64,000 nucleotides of DNA from Monarcha castaneiventris obscurior (GCA_026261815.1 JAMPIT010000174.1:14508001-14572000), one strand, 5' to 3'. Shown: positions 13,816 to 27,600, counted from the first letter of the stretch. Notes: generated by a model from the sequence alone, not told the origin. Numbers and translations are program-made.

Positions 13816-13838
13816 CTGGTGGACTCCAAGTCCACCAG
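13816..13838. repeat. Perfect 10-bp hairpin with 3-base loop
   Basis: CTGGTGGACT (13816-13825), the loop CCA, then AGTCCACCAG (13829-13838) form a perfect stem. No T-run follows, so it is not a simple terminator. Confidence 0.85.
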
Positions 13839-14889
13839 ACAAGTGGGAAATGCGATGCGTCTTGCCTGGAAACACATTTCAGAGCACTGTAACACCGCTC
13901 ACAATGCAGCCACACCCACACCTCTTCTTTCTCTCTTGAAGTGGTTGGCCAAGAACTCCAAGCTGACCCCAACATCACACCAGCAGCGTCCAGGAGTGCT
14001 GCACCTTCTGCTCTATGTGACAAGCAACCATTGAGGCCATCCACCAGCTGAACAGCCACCAACCAAAGGGGGTCTCTTCCATTGTTTGGTCTTGGTCATC
14101 CTGAAATCCCATCCCTGTCCCAGCCACTGCACAACCCTTCATAACACAGCCTCCTTTTGCTTCCCAGTGTGGTTGCTTAGCTGCACCAGAGCCCAAGACC
14201 CTCTCCTGGCTGCTTGCTATTAACATGCTCTATTAAGAGCTTTCTCATCAGGAAATTGCTTTCCTATCTGTATCAAAATTAGTTTTGAGTGTGGGCAGAC
14301 TTCTCATGGCTTCAGCATTAGGCAGGACTCATATGTTTGCTTTTCAGATTTGACTAAGCATCAAAACAGTTTGTTTAAGGAGCCTCTAGAACAGCCAGTA
14401 CCAGCAGAGTATCGAAATCCTGACTTACTATGGAATCAGCTAATGCCCCTTTACCTACACAACCACACATATGATACGTATGCACTGCAGTCTAGTGTGG
14501 AAGTGAATGATCCTAAATTCCCACCATACTGGCTTCTATAAATGTAGTAGCATTACCCCCACAATACACCCTCCTACTTTCCCCCAGTCAGCTCCACACC
14601 AGGACTCTGAGACTCCCTCCCCATGAACTTCTTTCTCACTCTACCCTTTCCGTACACTATCTCAACATCACCTTGGGCGTTTACCTCCACACTATCCTAG
14701 GTGCCCTGCCCTTCCTACATTGATAAATAGGGCTCTTTGCACAGCCTTTCTCTAACCAGCCCCATCCCCACTTCCTTTCTGTCCCTCAGGGAAATAAGGG
14801 CAGCAACGGTTTAATTTGCATGAGATCGATGTATGAAGTAAAACTGATGAGAAGGCAAATTATGCTGCAAGGCATCAACAGCTGCCATC

Positions 14890-15125
14890 GTCTCATAGCT
14901 GTCAGATGCCTGACAAATTTGGTGGCATTCCACAATGGGGTTACTGCGTTGCTGGAAAAGGGAAGAGCAACAGACTACCTGGAATTGCACAAAGCATTTG
15001 ATACTGTCCTGCACAACCTCAGCAGGGTTGTTGATGACACCACGCTCTGTGGTGCGTTCAACACGCGGGAGGGAAGGGACCTTCCAGAGGGACAGACCTG
15101 AGAGTTGGGCCTGTGTGAACCTCAT
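14890..15125 (+). mobile_element. CR1 LINE fragment, reverse-transcriptase region
   Basis: The plus-strand translation contains RCLTNLVAFHNGVTALLEKG followed by a KAFDTVLHN motif and, after an internal deletion, VDDTTLCGAFNTREGRD. These match the RT palm region of CR1 ORF2 (consensus KAFDTVPH and ADDTKL). The deletion removes most of the RT between the two motifs. It is a dead fragment in the opposite orientation to the neighbouring CR1 piece. Confidence 0.72.
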
Positions 15126-15149
15126 GCTACTGCACACAACACATGATCC

Positions 15150-16224
15150 CAATCAGCTGCCAACCATGACTCCAAGATCTCTCCCCCAAGATATAACTCC
15201 CAGTTCTGGACTTCAGCATCATGAAGGCATGGTTTAATTTTCCCTTGATGGATTACTTTACATTTATCTACACTGGAGCTTGTATGTCCGTTTTTTGACA
15301 CTCAGTCATTTTTATGAGGTCTGCCTGGAGTCCCTCACCATCCCTGTGGCATCTGACTACCTAAAGGAGTTTGGCTTCATCAGAAAACCCAATTTTCTCT
15401 TTACACTTGACCTGAAAGATTTTACAGCCTTTCCATTCTCTTCATTTGAACCAGATTTCCATTTCTCAGATGCCAGTCATCTCCTGTGATATGCTGCTTT
15501 ATTTTCCTACTGATTCTGCAGGTGATTTAGGGGACAGCTGGTTTTTTTAGCTTCTAATACACTGTTATTAACAGCCTCCAGGCTCTGTGCAGGTTTCTTG
15601 CATTTTTGAACGGCACCCTCATATTTACCTTATCCCTCTCTTAAACTAAATATCCACATACAGATATGTGCCTTGGTTTTTCCTGCTGTGATGTTAAAAC
15701 GAATTGTATTGTACTTGCTATCAGTGAGCTCCGCCACTAATTCCTCCTGGCCCTGGCACCACTTCAGGCTAAATCCAAAATAGCATCTTTTCCTGCAGGA
15801 TTTAGGATTAATTGTTCTAGGAAGCAACTACATACTTACTCCACCGAAAACTTTCTCGCTACCTCTCATCCTGATGAGGCACTGACCCATTCTATGTATG
15901 GACAGTTGAAATCTCCTGCTATAAATACCTGTCCTGAATTTTCCGCTTCTTTAATCTCACTTAATATTTCCTGGGGGGGAAGGAGGGGGTATTCCTGTAG
16001 TACAATCCTACTACTACATTTATTATTAGAGTTGGAATTTCCACCCACAAGGATGCCACAGCACTTCTCTTTTCCCATAACACTTCTACGCTGCTGCATT
16101 TTGCATTATCCTTCACTTGCACTGTCACTCCTCCTCCTATACATCCTACCCCAGTGCTCCTATAAATCTGGTAGCTTGGCAACACTGCATCCCTCTAATT
16201 ACTCGCTCTCCCCCAGGTACCCAG
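15150..16224 (-). mobile_element. Old CR1/L3-type LINE, degenerate, endonuclease to RT
   Basis: Read on the minus strand from right to left it contains endonuclease pieces (GGGVTVQVKDN, then VVVGLYYRN and VFIAGDFNCPYIEW), then NTIRFNITAGKTKA from the linker after the endonuclease, then decayed RT-like sequence whose antisense (near 15165-15500) matches the known region around the catalytic ADD motif. The order is right for one CR1-type ORF2, but the spacing is too short, so an internal deletion removed much of the RT. Frameshifts break it. The second LTR abuts its 5' side. Confidence 0.72.
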
Positions 16225-16802
16225 GGTGCTGCATTTGGTTGGGTAGAGTTAATTTTCTTCACTGTGGCTGGTATGGCACTGTTTCAGATTTTGCTGAGCA
16301 CCAGGTTGATAATATAGAGATACGTTTTTTTTTTTATTGCTGAGCAGGGCTTACACAGAGCCAGGGCCTCTTCTGCTTTTCACACTGCTGCATGGGCAAG
16401 GAAGTTTTGGGTGCATGGGAAGTTGGGAAGAGAACAGCCAGGACAGGGATATTCCAGACCATATGGCATCATGTTCAGTACATAAAGCTGGGGAAAAGAA
16501 GCAGGAAAAAGAGGGGATATTTGGAGTGATGGTGCTTGTCTTCCCGAGTAACCGTCATGTGTGAGGAGCCCTGCTCTCCTGGAGATGGCTGAACTCCTGT
16601 CTACCCATGGGAAGCAGTGAATTAATTCTTTCTTTCGCTTTCCTTGTGTGGGCATTTTTTGCTTTCCTTGTTAAGCTGTCTTTATCTCAACCCATGACTT
16701 TTCCAGCTTTTACCCTTCTGACTCTCTCCCCAATCCCACTGGTGTGGGAGAGAGCAAGGGGCTGTGTGGTCCCCGGCTGCTGGCTGGGGTTAACCTGTGA
16801 CA
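16225..16802 (+). mobile_element. Second solo LTR of an avian endogenous retrovirus
   Basis: The body carries the features of an abundant bird LTR family as I remember it: a start near GTGCTGCATTTGGTTGGG, GAGTTAATTTTCTTC close behind it, a promoter part ending in a TATA-like CAGTACATAAAGCTGGG near 16479-16494, a part reading CTGTCTTTATCTCAACCCA near 16675-16694, and an end GGGGTTAACCTGTGACA. It is a different family from the LTR at 5472. No internal retroviral genes flank it. Boundaries are within about 10 bases, and no clean target duplication could be seen, so it is older or eroded. Confidence 0.72.
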
Positions 16803-19800
16803 CCATGATTGTCAGTTGTCACCAAGCCCTTTGCTTCCTCTGTTTTTTCAGGCTTCCATCACTGGGTAAGAGTACTTGTGTGTATTGTCTTAACTCCCAA
16901 CACCTGAGAGTGTGCACATCACGCAACTGCTCTTGCAGATGTTATTTCATCTCTTTAGCAACCACTGTGGTTAGATACAGAACTGAAGTCCCAAGGCTTA
17001 GATCTGGATTCACATTTAGACACAACAGAAGAGCTCCACTGCTTAATTCAAAGCCAGTCTGGATTCATATTCAAACTTCCCTAAAGGTCAGGCAGATTTG
17101 AAACCATTCCTGCTACCAAATCCACTTATCCACAAAGAAAGACCATTTAGAGCAGGTGTATTATTCTACATTTTCTAGACTTCAACAGCTATCAGATGTA
17201 GTATAAGGCATCCGTAAGCTCTGTACTTATTTTTTATCAATTCTGCATCACCTCAATGTGGGTTTTTTTTCTACTGTATTTCCAGGAGGAAAGGTAAATG
17301 GGCCTGATATGATAAAAATTAGCTACACAATTTGTACAAAATACATCCAGCTACAACTTGAAGAGACTACATAGAATACACAGAACAACTGAACCATAAG
17401 TGGACCCACTTCAGAGGCATCAGAGCCAGAGAGCAGAGCCCTGGCTTTGCTGTAAGTTTATAGAGTTGTAAAATACAACACATTTATAGACCACAGACTA
17501 AGTATCTGTTTGCTGAGTGGGATGGTAGGGGAAACTTATGAACAGTCTCCCAATTTCAACCCATAGGCACAGTTTAAAGTCTCTCCTTGAAGGCCTGGTC
17601 TTTGCAATCAAATTCAGCAGTGTTAAGTGGGCAGCAGGACTGGAAGTTACTGTGGCAACAGAGACAAAAACCAGAGACTGTAGGTAGTAGTTTGCTCACC
17701 CATGACAATTTTCTGCAGCATCTTCCTGGTGCCCAGGTTCCTCCTAACAGGAATGAAACCTCTCTGACAGGCACCCCTGAGTTCTTCATTAGAAAAAATA
17801 AACAAACAAACAGACAAAAAACCAAACAAAACCAAAATCAGCATTATCAATTCAGAAAATCCAGTAGCCTTAAGGGTGAATGAGTTAGAGCATCCCAATT
17901 TTTCCCAAGATGCCCTCCCAAAAGTCACATCGTGATGGTTAATGTAAAAAGAAAACCTGACTGAAGGGAAATCATCCAAAAGTCTGAGCATTATTGACAG
18001 ACACTTTGAGAGAACTGCAGTAACACAGGAGCTACAAGACTCATATCACCCAAACTGTCAGCACCTCTCCTCCTCACAGTATTTTTGTCACCCATCATAT
18101 AATCCATTTGGACTTAAACCCTCACAATACAAGACCTGCTTGGTTCTCTCCTAACACAGTCCTTGGATATCAGAGGAGCAAGTTTTTCTAATTCTGCTCC
18201 AACAAGTAGCCCTACAAAGCATGTGTGAGGAGGCAAAAAAACACCCTCTCAAACTATGTAGAAATCTCTGTGCTTCCTGAAGTGCACCTGCAACTAAAAT
18301 GTTCATCGCAATCCCAGTGAGACAAGGAGAGAGGCTCAGATAAAGGATCCTGGAGTGCTCCAGGGAGTAAAACAACAACCTGACTACGTAAGTCGCCAGC
18401 AAGTGACAGACCTCAACAGACAAGTCATTAACGTCCCCAGTGACTGTCTCTGCCTATTAGTATAAGCTGCATTAAGGGGAGCAGAGCTGTAGGGAAGTCG
18501 CAGAGATTAACTAAAAATAGTCAAAGAGCCAGGGAGGCACACTCCTGCTCTAAACTCTTTACGAAACTTAAAATAAAACCACCCCCAATGACTGGGTGAC
18601 CCATGTGTGAAGCAATTCAGCAGCTCCCTATTACTAGGGAGGATGAACTCTGGTAAACACACCGTAACTTTCACGTGCCACTGGGGTTCAGCCACGGGCT
18701 GGAGGGGGCCAGCTGGGGGAAGGACTCTTGTCTCATCCAGCCCAACATATACAAAGGAAAATCTGTTTATTTAGAGAATCATTCACTGGTTTCAGTGGGG
18801 AGGGAGGTTAAAGCATTATTTGTGATTCTCTAAAACCACTTGCTTTTAATTCACTGCCTAATCCTCAGGAGGCATGTAAACCAGACATTTTTTTACATCG
18901 AAATAAAAGAAGCCATTCAATTACATTCAGGCTGTGTTGAAAACAAATTGGAACGGTATGAAAGAGCAAAGACTGCCAAATAAAGGAAATCTCTTCCCAG
19001 GGCAAGCCTACCAGTTAAACACAGCCCAGAGAGCAGCTAAGGCCTATTCTTACAGGTGCCTCCCCTTGCTCTCCATGTGCCATGCACCCAAAAAGCACAT
19101 TTGTGTTGTACATGTATGCGTGGATCACAATGTGTTCAGTGAGTATAAACACACTGCATTTGCAGTAAGACAGGGAGATCATGTCCAAGCCCAACACAGT
19201 GATCAGCTAACAGCATCTGCTGGATTAAAATTCATCAGACCAAATATAAAGCAAGAGATAATTAAATATATGTACAAAATGATAGTACTCTATGATATTA
19301 CTGGGCATTTATACAGATAACAAGACTAAGCAGAGTTACAGATAATGATTAAACATCTTTTGAATGCATTTTAAAGGTCACATTCAGGGCTTATGCCAGG
19401 CTTTGAAGCATAAGAGATCAGAAAGGGCCAGGAATAAGGTATAATGGGGAGGGATCATACCCTACACAACTGCTTCTGGTGAAGGACACTGCCAGCAACA
19501 AGGAAAGAAGAGAGACAATGCAGTGGCAATGGAATTAATATATTAATAGCAATAAAACTTATTAGGAAATGACACGCATGGTCAGATCCTCACCTTCCAC
19601 CCATCTCACTTGCTTATACATATACAAGTTTCTTCCTACTACAGCTACAAGCAAAACTTCATCACCTCTTCAAACCCCTTTGATCTGTGTTTGAAGGGGG
19701 AAATTTAGGTGGATGACACCAGGGAGAAAATCTTTTCTTGCCACAGACTACAGCTACTGCTCCTCTGAAAGCCCAGAGTGCTGCCTCCCCTGCTGCAGCC

Positions 19801-21337
19801 AGAACATGCCACCACGAGCCAGGGGCCACATGCTGCCGTTCTCCATGGGAATGACAGCTTTGCCCATTCCTTCTGTTTGGTCTTTATCACCCTGGGTAGG
19901 ATAAGCACGGGTCTCGTCAAGAAGCGCTTGACAACGCAGCATATCTTATCAACAGGCAGAGCTTGGCGTGGAGAAAGGGCTGGTAAGAAAACAAGAATGG
20001 GAACTGGGAATAAGCCCCCAGACTCTTCATTTCTACATGTGGCCTTGCACACTGAGTCCATGCAGGCTGGGGATGGCTCCCTTCTAGTCACCCTGGAAAA
20101 CGAGAAACCTGGACTGGCAAATGAGGGTTTGGGTACTGCAAAACTTGAACCTTCCCTGCAGTGGGATTGATTCTGCACATTTCACTCACTCCATCTGCCA
20201 ACGCAGCACTATTGTGGCTTCCAGCCAAACTCTGCTCTCCCTTACACCATTGTAAAAATTAAAAGAACAAACTCCATTAAAGTCAATAAGCTGCAGTGAG
20301 ATCAGATGCCTGTGTTTCAGAAATGAGCCAAAGTTATGCCTGTGCAACCCAGAGTAGAATTGACCCTGATGCAGCAGCAAGCCCAGTGGTGCACAGCTCC
20401 CAGTGCTCCTCAGTGTTTCCCAGCCAACTCTAAATTCAACATCCCCATTACTTTCTCCTTGGTCATTTCAACCCAATCTGAAAAGCAGCCACGCTTCAGC
20501 ACAGGAACAGCTGAGACCCCAACGTGTGCCTTGAAAACTGAGCAGAGACTTTTATGCTCATAAAATCCCTTCCAAATCAAATGGGAGATTAAAATTCCTA
20601 GGGACCCATGCAGACCTGGAACTTTAAAAGTGTAAGGGCAAACCCTCTTAGTTGGTATTTCTGCATTGCTGACAAAAGGGACTTTCCACCAGGATTTACA
20701 GATAGTTATATTAATTTGAATTATTCTCTCAACATAAAACTCCTGTGCTGGCATTTTTGTCAGTGTCCCACAAAAATAGGAAAAGATTACATAGACAAAT
20801 TGTATTCTTAATATGTGGTTTCCAAAACATGCTAAATCCCTGAAACTGAGCTCAAATTACATAGGCGAGGATGAGGTTTTCAGATAAACATAGCCACATG
20901 CTCTAAGCAACACCAGGAAAGAAAATACAATGATGTCATGGTCCCAGCTCTGGTTCCTACATTCCCACTCGTCTCCTCCTCCATCTCTGCCCTGAATTAG
21001 CCCACCCTGCAGTTATCGTGTTAGGAAACTATGGGCAGCAGACAGCCCTTAGTCATGAGAGAAGCCCTTTTTCCACTGTGAACTTTGGCGCTTTTATCTT
21101 TAGCTCTCACAAGACTCAGGTTGACGCCCAGGCATGTTCTGTTCCCCAGGGAGGTTTTGGGGTAGCCCTGGGAGGTCCCAAGTGCTGCTGATCTCTGGCA
21201 AGGAAGGTTTAACCCTCACACCGTGTGAGTTTGGTGGTGCTTGTGTAAAGCCTGGGTGTGCTGAGTGGAGGAAACAGCACTGAAGGGGGAGTAAAAGCTC
21301 CCAAGCTCTCACAGCATCTCCAAGTCCTTCATGCTTC

Positions 21338-21460
21338 TTTGTGGGTTGGATGGGGCTTGGAGCAACCAGGTCTAGTGGAAAGTGTCCCTGCCCATAGCAG
21401 GGTGTTGGGCTGGATTATCTATAGGATCCTTTCCAACCCAAACCCCTCTGTGATTCTGTG
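21338..21460 (+). mobile_element. CR1 3'-end fragment
   Basis: The stretch GGGGCTTGGAGCAACCAGGT, then TAGTGGAAAGTGTCCCTGCC, then GGATTATCTATAGGATCCTT and TCCAACCCAAACC, ending TGTGATTCTGTG, follows the CR1 3' terminal consensus step by step. Only the last 120 bases or so remain, a typical 5'-truncated insertion. Confidence 0.82.
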
Positions 21461-23768
21461 TCCCCTGAGGGTGGCATGAACCACAGAGGACAGACACCCA
21501 CTGCACCATGCTCACACATGCAACAGGAAATGGAGCAGCCATGCAGGAAAAGCTGGTCTTGGCCAACTCCTCAGGGTGGGAGGTCATCCCTGTAACTCAT
21601 CTGTATTCCCCTTGCTGCAAGTAACTTCTGCAGTCACCCCACAGTGCAAGAGGACAGAGGCAGGGGACACCTCTCAGCCAGCACTTGGATGAAAGTGTCT
21701 TTCAGACTCAAAGCCACCTAAAAGCCTTAAGGGGGAGGGTATGACATGAAAAAGCAGACCTCTGACCACCCAGGCTGAAAGAGAAGGGCAGTGCATTAGC
21801 TGAAGACATGGGCAAAGGCCCAACTCCGATTCCTGCAGTTACATGGCCAAGAGGAACCCTGACCTAATTCATTGATCATGGCTTCAGTTTTAGGTTATTT
21901 CCCACCCGGGGTTCCCCACAGAGATCTTCCTTTCTGTCTGGAAATTTTGTCTCAGTGCAAGAAGAGACAGCTAACAAACTTCTACAAGAATTTTGGGACA
22001 TACAAAACCTCAGAAGTCCTGGTCAGAATGAACTCCATGCCTGCAGCTCATATGCATCCATGAAAAAACCAACATTGTACAATTTCATCCAGCACATGAA
22101 ACCCCAGCTCCAGACAAGTGTAGTAAATCCATCATACCCCAGGTGCAGTGGATATTCTTGACAAGGCAGACAGCATGTGCACACACGTCCCAAATGGAAA
22201 TAGCAGTGCTTTAATTTGTTATATTTGGTGTGTTCAGGGCCTTCCAGGGAGAGAACAGAAGGATTCTAAGCTGTAGTCATCTCTCTTCATTTACTGGGTT
22301 GTAACTTGAATTTTTATTTCTATCACTGCTTCCCCTTTTGCAGAACATGTCTTTCTAGGATCTTTAAAAATATGGGAACAGTCTATGTCACAGCTTCTTA
22401 ATTCATACCCAATAGACTGGATTTTTTGAATAAATATTTTATAGTGAAAACCATGTGAATCCACCTAATTTCTCCCAGCCAGCTACTGAAACAAAAAAAA
22501 AATGCAGACTATCTACTTTTTTTTCCAAAGCAATCAATTTAATCTACTTTGAAGAAAAGATTAATTAAACTGAGCCTAGAGCCAGATCCAGATGAACTAG
22601 ATCTGACTTCTCAGCACAGGCACCAGAGCTAAGTTGTCCTGGGGTCAGGCATCACAGCTGCTCCCAGCGCCGTGGCCAGTGCACAAACGCCTTCACTCTG
22701 AGAAGGTAATTCAGATAATTCAATCCCCACTGCTGCCAGCCAGGTTGGAAATCAAAACCTTGGAAAGGCAGCACACCTGTGGCTGCCTGCAGCCAAGCAA
22801 GGCCATGGCCCTTCCAGGGGCTGCTCGAGGGGATCCACATGGCAAAGCAGGACCAAGCACTGGCCCCTGACCCACAGCAGCTCAGCACGACTGTGAGGGG
22901 AAGAAATACAAAGTATGGCAAGAGGCAAGCACTGAGGGATAGTGAAAATTGCTCAGTTAGTGTTTTTATAAAGACTGACACGCAGGAGATACCCCTTGAT
23001 CCTGTCCTCCCGTGTAGCTCACCAGCTTCAGGAGACTCGGGAGCAGGCTGGATTCTGCAGCCTCCAATCCCATCATCTCTGCAAGAACAGTTTGTCTCTT
23101 CAAGTCTGTCTCATTAAACGTCACAGAAGCTTCAGCAGATTCACTTTACCAACTGCTTCTTCTTTGGACTTTGCCATTGCAAATTCCCCAGGATATCCAG
23201 TGTGACACTCACGTAGTGCAAGTTCCCCAGCGTCAAAGGAAATTCTCCTATTCAGGGGAGCAGAAGGTATGGAAAGTGCTCACTGGTTACAGCTGAATCT
23301 GGAAAACAACTTCCTGTCTTTGTTTTAGCTGCTACAAGACAGACAAGTCTGAGCTGTCCCTACTCCTCAGCCCCACTTTACAGGAATTAAACCTCCCCCC
23401 TGGGGATGGCAACTTTGGGCTATGGAGAGAAGGAGCTCTGGATCCACAACCACAACCTCTGCTACAGGGTTCAAACATTGTGTAATGGCAAAACTTCTCC
23501 TCTACTCTTTCAGAAATATTATTTTTTCTTATTGAAAGAGCAGGCTGAGCTGTAAAGTGATGAGTTTTCGCTTGGCTGGGGCACAGTGCATCTTCACAGT
23601 GTTTCACAGACAGACGGGAGATCTCCAGCCATGCTCCACGCCAGCTGGACATTGGCCAGCCCCAAACTGGAAACCCTCTAACGACACACTCAGAGCTTGC
23701 ACAGCCCTGGAAATGATGACGCTGATCAGTGCTTCTCACTTTTCTGTAATCCAAGAATAGTCAAGCTT

Positions 23769-23880
23769 CTTTCAATTCTTTTTTTTTTTAATTATTTTCT
23801 TTTTTCTCTTCTTCCTCTTTTCCTTTTTTTCCTTCTTCCTCTTCCCCTTTTAAGTTCTTTTTTTTTATTATTATTTTGTT
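23769..23880 (+). repeat. Polypyrimidine tract (T/C-rich low complexity)
   Basis: More than 100 bases are mostly T runs with CTTC and CCTT, such as TCTCTTCTTCCTCTTTTCC. On the CAMK1D strand it is a polypurine tract, so it cannot serve as a 3' splice-site tract for that gene. Confidence 0.85.
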
Positions 23881-24622
23881 TTCACCTTTTTTCAGGTCAC
23901 AAAGCCATTTCGTGCAGTGATTTTCTTTAAAAACCACCTACAAAGCATTTTAAACTCAGCCCATCCAGCTATGACTCACACTTGCCCCACTCTCCTACCC
24001 CTCTCCAATTTTATTTGGCTAGAGTTGGGGGATTTGAGGTTTGTTTTTCCAATTCCTGTGTGTTCCCACCCTCTGGCCCCCAACCTCTACAAACCCCACA
24101 CAGCACAGCACTAGTGCAACCAGGCTTCATGCGGAAAAGGACAGCAGTAACCAACTTCAAAGCCAGTGGGAAACCAAGTGACCAAAACCAGCCATCGCTC
24201 CTGAGCTTGACCATTCTCTCACTGCACAGGCAGGAAGATTTTGCCAGCTGGAGGAGGGCTCAGAAAATACAGGGCTGAGGCATGCCCAGCTATGGAGCTG
24301 GAGTTTCCATTTCCCACCCACCTACACTGCCGCCAACAACCCATATTTCCCTAAAGAACCACCCAACCAAAGTCATGCAGGGCCAGCTGAGTCTCTGATC
24401 TTGCTGATTTTACCATCTGAACGCAGAAAACAGGCTCTTCCATCACCCACTTACACAGAAGCATAAAAAATTCCTGGTTTTTGCGTAATGACCCAGAAGT
24501 AATTCCAAGCAGAGTGGCCGCACTGACGTGAAATTGCAGGATTCAGATCACCTTTCAGTGTAAATACCAGCTGAGATAAAGAGTAGGCAAGTGCTTTAAA
24601 AGCTTATAACCAGTATCCATAC

Positions 24623-24638
24623 AAAAAAAAAAAAAAAA
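24623..24638 (+). repeat. A16 homopolymer
   Basis: Sixteen A in a row with no recognised SINE or LINE body upstream. Confidence 0.9.
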
Positions 24639-27600
24639 TCTCATGAGTGCAAAGAGTAATGATGACAGCTCTTTTCAAGCCAAGGCAGTTAATGTTTAAT
24701 TACTGTGGATGCTGCTTTTGCAGAGCCAGTGGATCACATGTGCTCCAGGTTACAAACCCAGTATGAAACTCACAACACAGCCCAGGTGGTTCAAGTGGGG
24801 ATGTGTTTTATTATCTTCTCGCAATAGCTCATTTGTAAATGACCAATATTAAAAGAATGTCTTACTTGTGCCAAAACTAGGGAGAGAAAACAGTGCCACT
24901 GCCACCTCAGAAGGCTGACAAAGGTTGTCTTAAGTTTCCAAAGATAATTTAAAGTCTGGCAAATGAAGCCACAAGTGGAGAGAATAAAGTTAGACCCAAG
25001 CAAAATAATTTTAACTTTTGACAACATTATTTAATGGAAGACCTTACATGCAGTAAAAGGACTGGATCCAACCAAGAAAGAAGAAGCTGCTCTACCCAAC
25101 CCATCCCTGGCACCCAATTCGGCACAAGCTAGACTGCCACAACAAATGACAGTGAATTCCTAAATTTAGGCAAATGCACCCAGTCCCAGGTAGGGGCAGT
25201 GAATCCCACCCAGCCTCTTTACTGCCTCTAAAGGAGCCAGTAATTCCTGGGAAACAGCAGTACTTCTCACAATCTCTGCAGATTCTGCACTGCACAAGGT
25301 GAAGGGATAATGAGTCCTTTCTTTTATTCCCTTAAGACTTTGAAAGAGCATCAAGTTTTATACCGTCCACGTAAAGCACAGCCTCAGAGGAGAACAAACC
25401 CAAATTACATGCAAGAAATTGGTTTTGTTCAAGGCCCAAATTACTGTCTTGGGTTATTCTTTCTTCCCAGAAAAACTAAAGCTATCCAAAATAAAAAACA
25501 ACACAATTCCTTTGCCTGTGATGGAGAAAGTTACTTTTCTGAGCACTCAGAGCTTATTTTAAAGGTTTTCTTGAATAAATAGGAACCTATTACTATATTG
25601 AATTTTCTTACTGCATTTTAAAGGGCATTTCCTGAAGGCTGGTGCTCCCTTATTGCAGTTTTTATGGAATGAAGAGAAATATTTATGGTGCACCGACAGT
25701 GTGCTGAGCTAAATGGCTTTTCCCCTCTCATCCTGCCAAGATACTCCTGCGGGAATGTTTTACCAAGTGGCTTAGCAGGGCTCTAACTGGTGCTGGTTGT
25801 GGTGGTGCTGGGTGGGTGCAGGACACCAAGACCAGGACCTCACCAGCTGCAGCTGCTTCTGCACAGATCCCATCCAGGTGGTGATTCCCATTGGAATCAG
25901 TGTCCCAGCAGGGCTGAGGTCTGACCCACAGCTCCCACCCTACTCTGCTGCAGTGGATACAGAGGTCTCCCTCCCAAAACCAAGGTATTTTTTTGGCTGC
26001 TGCAATGAGCTCTGGGTGGGATTAGCAAACCTGGTTCTCTGCATTCTGTAGAAATGTACAGAAATACAGAGAACAGTCATTCAGGAGAAGAACCCTCCTT
26101 GGTCACCTTTCAGCAGTCCATACCTAGTAAAAAAGACATTAAGGGCTTAATATTTGGGCTCCTGTTGAAATTCCTTTGACTTCACACCTGTAATGAGATT
26201 TTAGAGTGAACACATGGCATGATGAATGAGCAAAGTAATCACATACTAAACAGGGTGAAGCTTTAATAAATGTTTCACTGAATGAATTTCCCTAAGTCAC
26301 TACGGAAAATCACTCCAGGAAAATCTCTACACATGTAAAGTGCAGCCACTGCAAGCTTTGTTAGCAGAAGTGTCTTGTAAGAAGCATAAAGCTGCGCTAA
26401 TAAAATCTGAATGGAAATACCAGGTATTGGGATCCTAATTAATGAAGATGCCAATGGTTTTCTAACACATTATTTGAGAACCCACATGGTTCCTTGGGTA
26501 CAGCTGCTCTCCTACCCACAGCCCAGCTAAGCATCCTTTCTCCTTAGGGCTTACAGCAGCCATAGGTTGAACAGTGAGACCTACAGCTATTCATTTTCCC
26601 TGCAAGTTTATGAGACATTTGATGGGACATCCATCAGCTAGCCCGGTTCATCAAAGTGGAAAAAGACAGAGTGTTTTACCTTCCAACTATATAACTTTGC
26701 ATAATAAAACTGTTTAGACTTGGAGATTTTTCTGATGAATGCCAAATGCTCTACAGCAGCAGCCTTCACTGGCAGATCTAAATCACACAGCTTAAATGAA
26801 AGCCTGCTTGCCAATTTATGCATGAACTTTACCTTTTTCCAGAATCAGAGAAAAAACCTGAATGCACTGTGCCTACAAAAGGGCTTTTTAAAACAGTACT
26901 GCTGCAGTGACTGGAAACACAACTCTATTCCTCTTGCATCTCACAGGTACAATTTTTTTCCCCCAAGAAGACATGGAAATGAAGACATTTCTCCAACTGC
27001 TTTCATTGTTTTTTTGAAGGTGTTTCAAAAAGCTGTATCACTTCAGGGGTGCTGTAGCCACTCACTATGCTGACTTTAGTTACTGAACTGATTTTCAAGA
27101 GGCACAAGCATTGTGAGACATAAAAAAATATAATTAACAGATAACACATGACTCATGCTACAGATGTGTCTTCAAGGCAAGACCACATTGTCTTATCATC
27201 AGAGGGCTCCTCAGGGCAGCACAAATCCCTGTCCTGCTCTGCAAATCCCACTCTGTTGGCAGCGTGATGCTGAAAGGGCTGCAATTTCCGGACTCCCACT
27301 TACAACATGGACTGCACAGGAGAGGAAAAGTGCCTCATAGCTTGACAGCTTCCTACAGTTGTCTCCCTAATGTCCATCCACTGATGAACCTACACTGCAA
27401 AACCCATCACTGGCTGGTTTTAAGTGCTCAGAGACATTTCTGGAAGGTCGTTCTGCCCTGCTGGAGTTCCCGGTACAATGAAAGACAGGAACTGTTTCAG
27501 AAAACAAAACACATTTCACTTGGGTTTACTCTCTTGTCACATATCTACTGTTTTTGAGGTGGGGCTGTCCACCTCTTTCTGGAGTGGTATTTTTCAAAAA

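Noticed and set aside
19705..20178. Overlapping frames of 157 and 130 codons on opposite strands
   Set aside because: Neither resembles a known protein, and opposite-strand pairs like this are usual in unconstrained DNA of moderate GC.
23769..23880. Polypyrimidine tract as a splice acceptor for a plus-strand exon at 23896
   Set aside because: An AG follows, but the downstream frame is short and featureless, and no donor or partner exon is evident.
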